Positions 14,001-24,800 of a DNA stretch of 64,000 nucleotides are shown in pieces. Each line of letters opens with the position of its first letter. The first letter of the stretch is position 1. Both the position numbers and the translations under genes were made by a program. The notes under the pieces were generated by a model. The model worked only from the letters and a program-made list of their open reading frames with translations. It had not been told where the DNA came from and did not search any database. The DNA comes from Sipunculus nudus. Taxonomy: Eukaryota > Annelida > Sipuncula > Golfingiida > Sipunculidae. Location: contig CM049306.1 of assembly GCA_026874595.1 (NCBI GenBank), positions 44,454,019 through 44,518,018 of the forward strand, read 5' to 3'.

Positions 14001-15018
14001 AAACATTTTATTTATTGAAATATATAAATAAATCTAGTGAGATTACATATTCACGGCTGTAATAAGTTCACTTGCTGCCAGGTGGCACCCTGAATAAATT
14101 TCATAAACGCCCTAAGAAAATCACCATTACCATTTTTTTAGAGCGTATTCTGCAATCCATACAAATAATGTTCGTAAATGAATTAAATGTTGCCATGAAG
14201 TAAAACAAAACAATAGCCCATTTTCTTACCGCTAATGATGTTACGCACCGCTGTACGCCGTGAGAGACCCCTGGCTAATGATGTTTTCCTTTCATGTCCA
14301 AACTGTGAAACACTTCGTTGCTTGTTTGTTTACCAATAATTTATTTGATGTGTAATATTAAGGTGAACTCCTGTCAATTTTGTTTGCACCACAGCCGTGA
14401 TCAAATAAATGTGGTAACATACTAATGAGGTACAAATTTAACAGTTGGGGGTAATAAATTACTGAAGTTCTGCTGGAATTGCTGGATTTTTGACGATCTT
14501 TATGATATTTTGTGCCGGTCTGTTAGGCAAGTGTTAAATAATAATTAACATGAGAGTTGCCGTACATCCTCTATTATCGCCAATCACCGGTTCTCAGGCG
14601 TCAAATGATCTTCTCTCCTGCAATATTCTAATTTTTCATATTTTACATATAATAATTCACACACTGAGAAAAATAATTATTTTTTCCCTGTACAAATTCA
14701 AGTAGACATTACGGTAGCATCCCAGGGTAAACTCCTTCATATATAGTAGACGCCATGACATCCATTTTTTACCAGCCTAGCACAGTGATCTTTCTAATGG
14801 TATGCAAATTGATAATATTTTCATTAATTAAAAAAAAAATTTCACTAACATTTCATATCACTTTTCTTCACTGTATTTTAACAATGTTTTAATGTATTAC
14901 AGGAGAAATTCAGGCCAAAGGAATGTTGGTTCCAATGACTGCTGATATCTACAGACCAATTCTGAAAAGACTCAAACAGGAGGGTATTGTAGCCAATACC
15001 CATATCACACAACTGTAA
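4878..15018 (+). CDS. AASS: Alpha-aminoadipic semialdehyde synthase, saccharopine dehydrogenase half (gene 1; 5' exons outside window)
   Basis: Eleven exons join in phase into 459 complete residues plus a stop: 4878-5005, 5669-5798, 6262-6372, 7305-7413, 7828-7904, 8550-8613, 9424-9591, 9855-9950, 10841-10956, 11436-11701 and 14903-15018. All introns begin GT and end AG. In AASS the SDH half oxidises saccharopine, using NAD, to glutamate and aminoadipate semialdehyde in the mitochondrial matrix. The sequence shows a Rossmann start ([13 protein letters not shown]), the core [27 protein letters not shown], the C-terminal-domain signatures [10 protein letters not shown] and [15 protein letters not shown], then [10 protein letters not shown] and [10 protein letters not shown]. 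It ends in the usual SDH tail with a TAA stop. Length matches the ~450-residue SDH half of animal AASS. The first exon starts in phase 2, so an upstream exon is required. No LKR exon is seen in the first 4.9 kb; whether this gene has an LKR half cannot be judged here. No frameshift or stop interrupts it, so it appears functional. Confidence 0.93.
5669..5798 (+). CDS. AASS: AASS gene 1 exon: NPILMEI...DLVIS
   Basis: Acceptor TATTACAG, donor GTTAGT. Encodes [20 protein letters not shown] and then [20 protein letters not shown] followed by LVI. The last ~21 bases of this exon and its donor site have been amplified as a 34-bp minisatellite in the following intron. Confidence 0.92.
5778..6165 (+). 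repeat. 34-bp minisatellite derived from the exon/donor junction
   Basis: Units beginning GAACAATGACCTAGTCATC start at 5778, 5812, 5846, 5880, 5914, 5952, 5986, 6020 and 6054, then two weaker ones near 6087 and 6121. The step is 34 bp apart from one 38. The first unit is genuine coding sequence (the exon ends at 5798) plus its GTTAGT donor. Later units repeat both parts inside the intron, several with an intact CATCAG|GTTAGT site. Confidence 0.9.
6262..6372 (+). CDS. AASS: AASS gene 1 exon: SLLPYALHP
   Basis: Acceptor TATCTTCCAG, donor GTAAGT. Encodes [20 protein letters not shown] and then [16 protein letters not shown], part of the conserved nucleotide-binding domain. Confidence 0.92.
6373..7304 (+). 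other. Intron of AASS gene 1
   Basis: AT-rich intron with no further recognisable element. Smaller plain introns of the same kind are 5006-5668, 7414-7827, 7905-8549, 8614-9423, 9951-10840 and 10957-11435. Confidence 0.7.
7305..7413 (+). CDS. AASS: AASS gene 1 exon: GVDPGIDH
   Basis: Acceptor TGTTATAG, donor GTGAGG. Encodes [20 protein letters not shown] and then [16 protein letters not shown]. GxDPGxDH is a hallmark of the saccharopine dehydrogenase family. Confidence 0.93.
7828..7904 (+). CDS. AASS: AASS gene 1 exon: [10 protein letters not shown]
   Basis: Acceptor AATTTCAG, donor GTAAAT. Encodes [20 protein letters not shown] and then LRYKF. It opens the C-terminal saccharopine dehydrogenase domain. 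Confidence 0.93.
8410..8507. repeat. 52-bp direct tandem duplication in intron
   Basis: GTAACAGATAATTTATCATT starts at 8417 and again at 8469. The two copies match almost perfectly, so this is a recent local duplication. Confidence 0.85.
8550..8613 (+). CDS. AASS: AASS gene 1 exon: [15 protein letters not shown]
   Basis: Acceptor TTGTCAG, donor GTAAGA; a 64-base exon encoding [20 protein letters not shown] and then GQ. The match to the family's SWSPxGVLxN motif fixes the frame. Confidence 0.92.
9424..9591 (+). CDS. AASS: AASS gene 1 exon: [10 protein letters not shown]
   Basis: Acceptor CTTCCTTCAG, donor GTAAAA; 56 whole codons, including [20 protein letters not shown] and [10 protein letters not shown], both typical of the SDH C-terminal domain. 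Confidence 0.93.
9855..9950 (+). CDS. AASS: AASS gene 1 exon: [16 protein letters not shown]
   Basis: Acceptor TTATTAG, donor GTAAGT; 32 whole codons ([20 protein letters not shown], then [12 protein letters not shown]), within the SDH C-terminal domain. Confidence 0.9.
10841..10956 (+). CDS. AASS: AASS gene 1 exon: [10 protein letters not shown]
   Basis: Acceptor GCCATTTCAG, donor GTAGGT. Encodes [20 protein letters not shown] and then [18 protein letters not shown], with a split Gly codon completed by the next exon. Confidence 0.9.
11436..11701 (+). CDS. AASS: AASS gene 1 exon: LGLFDDEPV...MAATVG
   Basis: Acceptor CATTTTTTAG, donor GTAAGA; the longest exon (266 bases). Contains [40 protein letters not shown] and [18 protein letters not shown], the conserved late C-terminal segment of AASS. 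Confidence 0.93.
12419..12921. mobile_element. Fold-back (long inverted repeat) MITE
   Basis: The left arm, about 12421-12560, is the reverse complement of about 12783-12919 with scattered mismatches. Matching landmarks include GACTACCTGTAT / ATACAGGTAGTTC and TTCTGATAGTTTGT / ACAAACTATCAGAA. Short open frames across it are by-products. No clear target duplication was found. Confidence 0.7.
13069..14714. mobile_element. TIR element, 1.65 kb, TA-flanked
   Basis: CCGTAATGTCTAC at 13069 is matched by GTAGACATTACGG ending at 14714, each next to TA. This is consistent with TA target duplication as in Tc1/mariner-type transposons. Beyond the 13-bp ends the inverted similarity is weak. No transposase frame is visible, so it would be non-autonomous. 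Confidence 0.55.
13822..13902 (+). other. tRNA-like pol III promoter candidate (SINE head)
   Basis: GGCCATTTAGTTAGAGGC (13827-13844) resembles a degenerate A box. GGTTCAAACC (13879-13888) fits the B box GGTTCRANNCC. A run of six T follows. The ends do not pair as a tRNA acceptor stem, so a tRNA-derived SINE fragment is more likely than a tRNA gene. Confidence 0.35.
14903..15018 (+). CDS. AASS: AASS gene 1 terminal exon with TAA stop
   Basis: Acceptor GTATTACAG. Encodes [20 protein letters not shown] and then [18 protein letters not shown] before TAA at 15016-15018. It matches the usual AASS C-terminal pattern of GxxxxKGxxxP...YxPILxRLKxEGI. Confidence 0.93.
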
Positions 15019-16870
15019 GCTGACGGATGGGATTCGTACAGTTTCAATATTATATATCATATATATATAGTATTGTTTGCTTAGATCTTATTTAGTCTTG
15101 TTGATGTTTTATTTTTTTGTAAAATACCATTGTGAATATGTGAAATATATGTATATGATATTCCCTGTATGCTGAAAAATAATTTGTACCTGTGTATAGA
15201 GACATACAGCTTTGGTAAAGTTTGAGGGATTGCAAAAGATGCCCATCCATGACCTTGTTATATGTTGACTGGACCGTGATATGCCATCAGGTTAAAAAAA
15301 TTTTTTTCTGGTCATATAATGGCACAAAAAAAAATAAAACTGCATTTATCAATTATAATTTACCTTTTTTTCCATGTTGTAAGTATTATTAGAACAGGAG
15401 TACTTGGAACAAACATGGAGAACAGATATTGCTATATATATGGTGATCAAACTTTAAGAGAAATGTGTATTGGAAGTGCAGCACAGTTTAAATATCTAAA
15501 TCCATGAGTTTAAAATTTTGTTAAGTTTATCTATTTAATGTTCGACAGTTTTATGTATGTCTTCCTACTTTATTTTCAACTTTGTGGACATCCAAAAGAT
15601 ATAAGCTCATTGCAACTGATCCTTTTTTCATTGGTAACTTATATTTAATTTAGAAGATCTGTTGACTCAGCTGCTAACATGAAAATATTTTGGACAGAAC
15701 CTTAATTATTTATTGATTACAATGAATCTGGAAGTTTACTATTTTCTGTGAGTTTATTTGCTTTCTAGTAGATGTTGTTGTATATTTACCTATAAAAGCT
15801 TTTATGAAAACATCACCAGTTAGTTAAATTGGTTGGTTTAGGGCATTATCTGTAATGATAAGATGTACATAAAAATAAAAGTCACAGACCTCTAAGGTTA
15901 CTGTTTGTTGGAATGCCCTGTTGTTTGTAATAGATATGGCCATAAAAGAGAGATGTCCATACAAGAGAGGTCTCACTTTAAGTAGGCTTTTAGTAATGGG
16001 CTTCATATTTACAAGTTGAAATTTTGGGATATTCCCAGTGTCAGCATTTCATGAGAGTTTCATTTTCTCAGTCTCACAATCAACTCATAAAGACTATTGG
16101 TATACTAAAATCTTTAATATATTAAAAAACCCTGATATGTTAGCTTAAATTCTTCAGACAGTTCATCTTTTTTTCTATCTCTACTGTCATCACTAGGCTA
16201 ATGAAGCCCCAGTGGCCAGTTATCAAACACTGATAGTTTTATTTCTCCCAGTTTATCCTATCCGCTAATGGGGGCTGCCATTTTGCATACACATTAAAAC
16301 CCAGATGTCACAGGTCGCATGTCGAAATTATGGGTATACTACTTGTATTATGAATGTGAAACCCTCATGAATGAATATATATATATATATATATATATAA
16401 ATATGAAGGAGTAAGGATCTGAATAGTGTTATTCATGTTGTATGTTAATATTTTTGGATAATCATGCGGTTTCTCCATGTATATAGATTAACAATGAGCC
16501 CATGGCAACTTAGCCCTTTCTGCCAGCTATATAATCATGAAACAGTACTATGTGAACAAATGAGGGGTAATTGATGATTAATAATGAACCGAGTATTTAC
16601 TGCATTGATTGTGGTGTTTGATTTGCTCAAGTGATCGTGTACTTATATTTATAAGTATAGTTGATAAACTATACTTCTGATACTATATGTTAAGTATACA
16701 GAACAATTAATATATTAAAATAATTGTTGAAATCTATTACAATTTGATATATTCATTAGCTGAGTGCAGTATGAAATGGAAACATGAAATGTATGGAAGG
16801 ATTTTCAGTAACTATTTACAGACATCCTTATTTTGTTACATTCATAAGTTGGGATGTTCAGGCTTTGAAT
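15019..16870 (+). other. 3' flank / probable 3' UTR of AASS gene 1
   Basis: AT-rich and non-coding. AATAAA-like signals occur, for example at 15333-15338 and near 15873, but nothing marks the real poly(A) site. A (TA)n tract lies at 16375-16399. Confidence 0.45.
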
Positions 16871-16879
16871 TAATTAATT

Positions 16880-18835
16880 GTATCGCCAGACATAGTCTGG
16901 AGATACTATGGTTTAGGCACGGTTGCGCCGCCGCCGCCGCAGAGATTTCTTTTGGACACAATAACTCAAAAAATATTTCAAGGATCTTTTTCAAACTTGA
17001 CACATTTATAAAAAAAGGTGAGAGGATGAAGCCTATTTTAAATGGGGTCATGTCCTCAACTAGGAGAGTGACCTTGACCTTGAATAGATCCATTTTTTGG
17101 GAAAATCACACAAATTCTTAAATATCTCAAGAAATCTTTCATGGATTTATCCAAAAATCAAGTTGGACAAAGATCTTGGATAGTGATGTCATGTACCGGA
17201 AACTGGTGGTGCCACCTAGTATCCTTTTCTTGTTTTTGTGCCGTTTATACCCCCATCATTGCCACTTGACAGTACTTTTAGAATCACAAGTCAAAAACTG
17301 ATTGACAGATTTCTTTAATATTTACATGTACATAGGTATGGGTTATGGGATGATGTATATTAAAATTGGGGTCATGACCTTTCCTTTGAGAGTGGCTTTG
17401 ACCTTGAATATTACCATATATGGTGAAAATCACATGAAATCATGAATATCTTAAAGGGATGCATGGATTGGTCCAAAAATCAAGTTGACGGAAGATCTTG
17501 GATAGTTTTGTCTTTTGCAGAAGATAGGTGGCGCCACCTGTTGCCCTTTTCTTGTTTTTTGCGCCTTTGAATACCCCATCATTGCCACTTGACAGTATAT
17601 ACTGTGAGCATTATAAGTCAAACAGTAATGGACAGATTTCTTTCATGTTATGCATGTATATAGATATGGTTTATGGAATGAGGTATATTTAATTTTAAAT
17701 TTAATTTTAAAATTTAATTTAATATAAATTTTTTTTTTTAATTTAATTTTTTTTTTCAAATGTTGGATATTTTGGAATGCAGTTTATTGATTTGGGGTCA
17801 TGACTGTGACTATGAGAGTGACCTTGACCTTAAATATTCCCATATTTGGTGAAAAACATAAAATCATGAATATCTTAAAAAGGGCCACTTGACAGCACTG
17901 TGAGCATTATAAGTCAAAAACTAATGAACAGATTTCTTTTATATTATGCATATACATAGATTTGGATTATGGGATGAGATATATTCAAATTTGGGTCCTG
18001 ACCTTGCATATGAGAGTGGACTTGACTTTAAATATTGCCATATATGGTAAAAATCACTAACAATCATGAAAATCTCCAGTGAACCTGGGGGATTGCTTCA
18101 GCTAGTGGTCTGCACATGGTGTTGCATCATGTTTTGCCCAAACATCAGCAGTTCTGGGCCATGGTCAGATTCTATAAATAGATATGATGGTCAGTGATAA
18201 ATGAATTAGTGCACTGGGTGTACCACAGAGTCACAACTGGATCATTTTCCTTTGAGAGTGGTCTTGACCTTTGGACGAAGACTATTTAAAATAGCTCATG
18301 AATGTTGCCTATATGGGACTTGACAGTATTGTCAGCATTATAAAATAAAAATTAAAAAGTTGTTGGATAGTGTTGTCATGTGCTGGAAACTAATTGGCAG
18401 ATATCTTTCATATTATGCATATAGATAGATATGGGTAATGTGAGGAGTCATTTGCTGGGAACTGCATGGTGGCACCCCCTACTCTATTTTCTTGTTTTTC
18501 CACAATTTGTTGGATAGTGTTGTCATGTGCTGGAAACTAATTGGCAGATATCTTTCATATTATGCATATAGATAGATATGGGTAATGTGATGAGTCATTT
18601 GCTTGGAACTGCATGGTGGCACCCCCTACTCTATTTTCTTGTTACATCATTAAATATATACTTCTATTTATACATAACCTTTTACATAACAATTGCCTTC
18701 ACTTTAAATATTCCTATATTTTGTACAAATGTTTCTCACATTCATTGCTAAAATACAAATACATCACATTATATCCACAAAACCTCATTTGTCTGGCGAT
18801 ACTATGGCACCAGCGGTGCCAAGAAATGTCCAGTT
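16880..18835. repeat. Dispersed repeat cluster with GAGAGTGACCTTGACC units
   Basis: It opens with TCGCCAGACATAGTCTGGAG and closes near 18791 with TCTGGCGATACTATGG. The opening is repeated at 33307 (TCGCCAGACAAAGTCGGGGA). Internally GAGAGTG-CCTTGACC recurs near 17064, 17389, 17814, 18010 and 18253, with ATGGTGAAAATCAC and GGTGGCGCCACC boxes. Short open frames through it, with an Ala run from GCC repeats at 16926-16940, are not conserved between copies. Confidence 0.7.
18361..18643 (+). repeat. 147-bp near-perfect tandem duplication
   Basis: TGTTGGATAGTGTTGTCATG starts at 18361 and at 18508. The copies agree through TGGCACCCCCTACTCTATTT except for one or two bases. Confidence 0.9.
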
Positions 18836-18849
18836 GAATTAAGCATTAA

Positions 18850-21043
18850 ATATATCCTGTATACTCTATACTACATTTCAGACTAGTATGGCAGTTCAAG
18901 CAATAAAAAATCATATTTTTCCAATTTCACAGTATGTACAAGACATCTATTTACTATTCATATTTTTGTATGTTTTGTCTATAAGTTTGGCCTCTTCTGA
19001 TGTGAATATCTTTCATGATATGTGTGAATAAATGATATACAGAAAACCTCATTGTATGACAGCAGAAATTAACTTATCTGAGGTTGACTGAAAGTACATT
19101 TTACTTAATGATGATACTAGACTTTATCCTAGCTTGAAAGTATAAGTGTGATATTTGCTTAAGCAAGGTAACATTGTACAATCAATTTATTGTATATTTA
19201 TTTATTTACACTCCACCAGATTTTAACTACCGGTGGTACTTAAAACATTGATATTGTTTTCATATCACAAATTACTATGATATTGGTGCACTTTTACTCA
19301 TGATGTTTTATATCATAAAAGTAGTGCACCCCCCCCCCCCCCAAATAAAATGGTGTATTTTCACCTAAGGTGTTCTATATCATATATAGCCCCCCCCCAG
19401 CAAAATGTGCACTGTTACCTATGGTGTTTTATATCATGTTAAGGCTTTTGCCTTACTTTTAACAGTGCACAATTATCTATGTTGTTATATACAACATCAT
19501 ATAACTTTAGGCTTTTGATATCACATAAATAAGAGCTACAGAAATATTCAATTGGCCAACTTGACCTCACTATCTTAAGCCCAAAAGTCCTTTACCCTTA
19601 ATGTAAACAATTGTTCTTGTAGATTTATTTTGGTACTTGTTCCATAATACAGTATTACTTGAAACGTGTATGATTTAATTGGATAATGGATGTCTGTTTG
19701 CTGCTGTGGCGTCATAATTTCATCATAGGCCTCACTTCGTCATCTTGATGTATGTTTACATAAGCCTATTGGACGTATTCAGATAAAAAATATATTGGCC
19801 AGGATTGTTTATTTTTAGTCCTGTCAGTGTACCATTCATGATATTTGTATTATTTTTATGATATATTAGTGATTGAAAACACCATGAAGGTATAATATGT
19901 AAGTATTATACTACCATGTATACATTAAAACTTTGTAAATTATTTAGATCTGCCACTATTTTTAATGAGAATGTTGATGAAAAATTGTTTATCTTTTTTT
20001 TAACAGAAAGACCATTTTTAATTGATTGACTTTCAAGTTCCATATTTCATAAAAAATGAAAACGGTCTCGTCATTCATGTTTTTCCTAAATAAATCGTCA
20101 ACAGGGTGGTCATTTATTATTCTGGTCTTTAATATCATCTTTTTGAAGATCACCTAAAATTTGTGGACTCCTCACCCATGGGTCTTCATTTCTCTCCATG
20201 TGTCTTTGTTAAAGTTTTGTTCTACTGCAGTAATGGTTCATTAAAAGTTGCATGCTATTGCATCAATTTATATTATTTAGATGATTATTTTTGTAAAGTC
20301 CAGAGTGTCAGCCTTGATGCATATAAAATTGTTTACTGTTATTTATATTTATAACCTGCTGTGTGGTAAACAATAGTGATATATATTATTAATTTACAAA
20401 ATTGATTTTTGTTTTGTTTTGCTTGTACCATTGAACAGATCAAAGATATATGTTCATGTATGATGTTTCATAATAATCATCCTATTTAAAAGTTTGGTAA
20501 TGTTGATATCACTACGCAAGCTGCTTCCAGCAGTTTAAGAATTTTTTTCCTTTGTTGTGGACATCCACATTCAATATTTACTTTATTTTTACAACAGTTT
20601 GCTGGATTCGGCCAGTAATGTATAAAATCTACCCACCTATATTTAACCATTTTTTTGCAGATTCATGTCTAATTCAGGTCTGTAGTATTTTAAGAAAGGA
20701 TTGTCGATTCTTTACAAACAGCTGCTTGGTCACTCCTTTTTATCTTTCAAGAAATGTATTCATATTTACATGTTATCTTATAAACTGATTTATTATCACC
20801 CATTCTGTTTAACTCGGCTTAATCACCTTCAGTGTCATGATATTATATATCTGAGTGAGTGATCAAATTGATGAAATGCATATAATGGACTCAACATTAA
20901 TAATGTTATAAATGAATTGAGATGTGTTAGGGTAATCATGCAGTTTGCTTAGACGGCGTGTGCTGTGTACAAGAAAAGTTGTTGATAAAGAACATATTAC
21001 TCATACTAGATTCAATAAAATGTTTTCTTCAGAAAAGTCTTTT
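18850..21043. other. Non-coding intergenic DNA
   Basis: AT-rich, with a C homopolymer at about 19329-19342 and a shorter one near 19389. A degenerate local repeat (GGTGTTTTATATCAT-like, 19300-19440) is visible. No exon or RNA gene was recognised. Confidence 0.5.
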
Positions 21044-21048
21044 CTCTC
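21044..21048. repeat. Target-site duplication CTCTC (left) of the Gypsy element
   Basis: CTCTC abuts the TG of the left LTR and is repeated exactly at 26974-26978 after the CA of the right LTR. Five-base duplications are usual for Ty3/Gypsy integrases. Confidence 0.85.
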
Positions 21049-21263
21049 TGTTATAGACATGCACACAAGAAGATGCACGGCAAAGACATTGAAAACTCTG
21101 TGCAATACACGTGTTTAATTCTTCATGATCAGCACACAACCGCGGTAACATCCGACAGACAGGTACAGTTATATCAATGGTGCAAATATGCTAAAAACTG
21201 GTATCGCTTATAACGATAAACCGTAGTAAATCCCACACGTCATAATAATGCAAATATACCACA
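21049..21263 (-). repeat. 3' LTR of Gypsy element (215 bp)
   Basis: On the - strand it begins TGTGGTATATTTGC and ends GTCTATAACA (TG...CA). It matches 26759-26973 except for about three substitutions. Confidence 0.95.
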
Positions 21264-21277
21264 TCTCCTCCCCTCTA
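21264..21277 (-). promoter_or_regulatory. Polypurine tract of Gypsy element
   Basis: On the - strand TAGAGGGGAGGAGA lies directly before the 3' LTR, the expected position for plus-strand DNA priming. Confidence 0.8.
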
Positions 21278-21306
21278 AGCTACATAAACATATGAACTGG
21301 TAATTA

Positions 21307-21837
21307 TTAAAAATACAAGAATACAATTACCAAGTTAGTGCAAAGAACATGTGCAAACACTAAGTTCAGTTTCTCTGGTTTCCTGCACTGTCGCTTACTA
21401 CGTCTTTGAACAGCGGGTTCAGATACTGCAGAATTTGTCTGTGGACCACTCTTAACACCAGATTCGCGCTCTGTTGAGGGTATACATGAACTTAAAGAAA
21501 CATCAGGTTCTGATTCGGATGTAGTCTGCACAGTAGTTACATCAGGTGGTTTTGACACATTAACAATCACATCTGTAGGTACATGATCATCATATGACAT
21601 TGCAGCATCACCTGCACAATGGGGAGCACTAGGTGCTGCATCACATGGTGTGTTTGTTGGTGCCACAATCTCAGATTCAATAATACCAGGTTTCAATGAC
21701 ACTGAGTCTCTTATCTGATCTGTGTGTCTCTTAATTTCAATTCCACTTTCTAATCTTACCACATAACTCACTGGACCAGTCTGCATAACTACAACAGCTG
21801 GTACCCACTTCCTGCTACTGTCAGTATAATCTCTCAC
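21307..21837 (-). pseudogene. pol: Pol C-terminal tail, cut off by an in-frame stop
   Basis: This frame is the direct in-frame continuation of the pol ORF, separated only by one TAA at 21838-21840. It contains KWVPAVVVMQTGPVSYVVRL, the small SH3-like integrase C-terminal domain of Ty3/Gypsy pol, then GIEIKRHTDQIRDS and a Ser/Pro-rich end with a basic KRQCRKPEKLN. The first codon after the stop is GTG, so there is no genuine ATG start. It is best read as the broken-off end of pol. Confidence 0.85.
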
Positions 21838-24800
21838 TTAAACTGTTTGATCAATCTGGAAATCTCTCATCCTTCCTCCACGCCTAGCGATTTGCTCTGC
21901 CTGTTTCTGTTGAACTTGACATTGGAGATCGGGCCTCAACAAATCCAGTCGAGTACGTATAGGTCTCCCGAACATCAGCTGAGCTGGTGTAACACCAGTA
22001 GTGGAATGAGGGGCATTCCGGTAGCTTACCAGGAAACTGTCCAGTTTCTGTTGGAGCGTACCTGAATCATTTACAGCAGCCTTTAATGAGCTCTTGAAAG
22101 ATTGTACTAGCCTTTCAGCTGCTCCGTTAGTAGACGGATGATATAGAGCACTAAAAATGTGTTTGACTCCATTGCGCTGCATGAAACTTTGAAATGTGTC
22201 TGAATGAAACTGCAGTCCATTATCAGATACAACTTGTTGCGGTATACCAAAACGCGCAAAAACAGTTCTGAGAGTTGATACAGTCCACTCAGCGGTAGTA
22301 GTTTTGGTAATGAAGATTTCTGGCCACTTAGTTGCTGCATCAGTGATTACCAAAATCATTCTGTCCATGAACGGGCCTGCGAAGTCTATGTGTATTCTGT
22401 ACCAGGGTGTTTCAGGAAACTCCCAAGGATGTAATGGTGCAGGCGCCGGCATCTTTTGAGTTTGCTGACAACCAACACAACCCTTCACAATATCTTTAAT
22501 ATCATGGTCTATCTTAGGCCACCAAACATAGCTCCTAGCCAGCTGTTTCATCTTTGTAATGCCTATGTGACCTTCATGAATAGTATTGAGCACTTTGTTT
22601 TGGTATTTCTTCAGAATCACTGTACGTATCCCCCATACCAATACATTCTGTTGTATCGAGAGTTCATCTTTATGCACAAAGTACTGCTTCAGTGTTGGAT
22701 CAGCGTTATATAACCAACCATTTTGTACACAACGGAACACTTTGGATAAAATAGGGACGCGACGTGTTTCTACCTGTAGCTGTTTCACCGTTACAGGCAA
22801 TATGTCCATCTGTTTCATGTGGAACACAGTGGCACTATCCATTCTGGTTGACTCTTCAGTTTTACTCTGTAATCTAGACAATGCGTCAGCATTAGCGTGC
22901 GCGGTAGTATTGCGAAACACTATGTCGTAATCATGAGCGGAAAGTGTGACAGCCCACTGTTGCATACGCGCAGCTGTAATCGATGGCGTCTTGGCACTTG
23001 GATTAAATATGGCTGTCAATGGTTTGTGATCAGTAAACATCTGAAACTTTCGACCATACAAATAGGAATGGAACTTTTTCACTCCATACACTAATGAAAG
23101 AGCCTCCTTGTCAATCTGGCTATAGTTCTTTACTGCTTTTGTTAGCGATCTTGACGCAAATGCGATAGGCTTTTCACTTCTGTCTGGCAGTATGTGAGAA
23201 ATCACCGCACTGATACCATACTGTGAAGCATCACAGTCCAATTTCACAGGTAATTCTGGATTGTAATGAACCAACACATCACTCGAAATTAACATCTGTT
23301 TCACTCTTTCGAATGCGTCATCACAATCCCTATTCCAATGGAACTTCACATTCTTACCACGTAGCTTGTTCAGTGGAGCAAGTACTGTACTGAGACTAGG
23401 TAAAAACCTCCCATAGTAGTTTACCAGTCCAAGGAAACTTTGTAACTGTGTCTTGTCTGTAGGTGCAGGAGCCTGTACAATCGCGTCCAGTTTGTCATTA
23501 TCTGTATACAAACCTTGACTGTCAATACGATGTCCCAAGTACGACACTTCTTTACAAAACCACTGACATTTTCTGTGTTTGATTGTCAGTCCATGCTCTG
23601 AAAGTCGTTGCATGACATTTTCTAGGTTCTGCAAATGCTCTTGGTCTGTGCACCCTGTTACCAAAATGTCATCCAGGTACACGTGTACCCCTGGTAATCT
23701 GGTTAACACCTGTTCAATGGCACGCTGCCATAGGGATGGGGCTGTCTTCACGCCTAATGGAAGCCGTTTATACTGGTACAGCCCTTGACTAGTATTGACA
23801 GTCATAAACTGCTTTGAACTCTCTGTCAACTCCATTTGTAAGTATGCTGAAGCTAGATCAATCTTAGAGAACCTTAGTCCTCCTGCTAAAGCAGCAAACA
23901 TATCCTCAATCCCTGGGATTGGGTATTTAACATCTTGCAACACTGGATTAACAGTTAATCTAAAATCTCCACATATCCGAATAGTCTGGTCACCTTTAAC
24001 CACAGGTACTATTGGAGTCGCCCAGGATGAAGATGGCACTGGCGAAATAACACCTTGTTCTTGTAACTTTTGGAGTGCAGTTTGGATTTTTGGTTTAAGT
24101 GCATAAGGTTCTGGTCGGGCCTTCATGAACTTTGGCTGAACATCTGGGTCAACAAACAACTCAGCTTTAATGTGTTTTAAACAACCCAACTCATCTGTGA
24201 ATAGGTCTGAGTATCTTTCCAGTATCTGTGTTAACTCCAAGTCATTGTCATTAACATGACTCATTTTGATAGAATGCCAGTCCAACTGTATCTGTGTCAG
24301 CCACTGTCGACCAATCAAGGCTGGACCCAGAGTGTCTACCACATACATCCTCATCTTTTCAAAATGAGTGTGATTGTACTTAACATCAACTGTAATTTTA
24401 CCACAAGACTGCTTGCAATCACCAAAGTAACTCTCAAAGACAGCTTCAGTTGGTTCTAATGGCACATCAGAGAAATGATCTGTGTATAACTGATATGGCA
24501 TAGATACACCACAACCTGTATCTACCTCTAGCCGAACCTTCTTCCCATTGATTCGCATGACAACCGTTATGGGTTCATGAGTGCCTGCTCTAATGTAGTT
24601 TAGGGGCTCAGACTCTGAACTGGACTCACTAAACTCACCAACGTGCTCTGTGCTGTGTGTTTGGTACAGTTTATATCTCCAGGATCTCCCCCTGTTGCAT
24701 GTCACATTCCTAGGTGGCTGTGGCTTCTGTCCCTTAAAGCCTTGAGGGCATCTCTTTTGCAAATGTCCCTTTTCACCACACCGATAGCACAAAGCTTCCT

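Larger units (their letters stand above)
11702..14902 (+). other. Last intron of AASS gene 1 (3.2 kb, transposon-loaded)
   Basis: Much longer than the other visible introns. The excess is largely two inverted-repeat elements (12419-12921 and 13069-14714). Donor GTAAGA, acceptor TTACAG. Confidence 0.85.

Noticed and set aside
16744-17121. 125-codon frame on the + strand
   Set aside because: It lies across the dispersed TCGCCAGACA repeat; its Ala run is a GCC repeat and the frame is not kept in the related copy at 33307.
21307-21837. Possible env or accessory gene downstream of pol
   Set aside because: It is the in-frame integrase tail beyond a single stop codon; there is no signal peptide or membrane segment.
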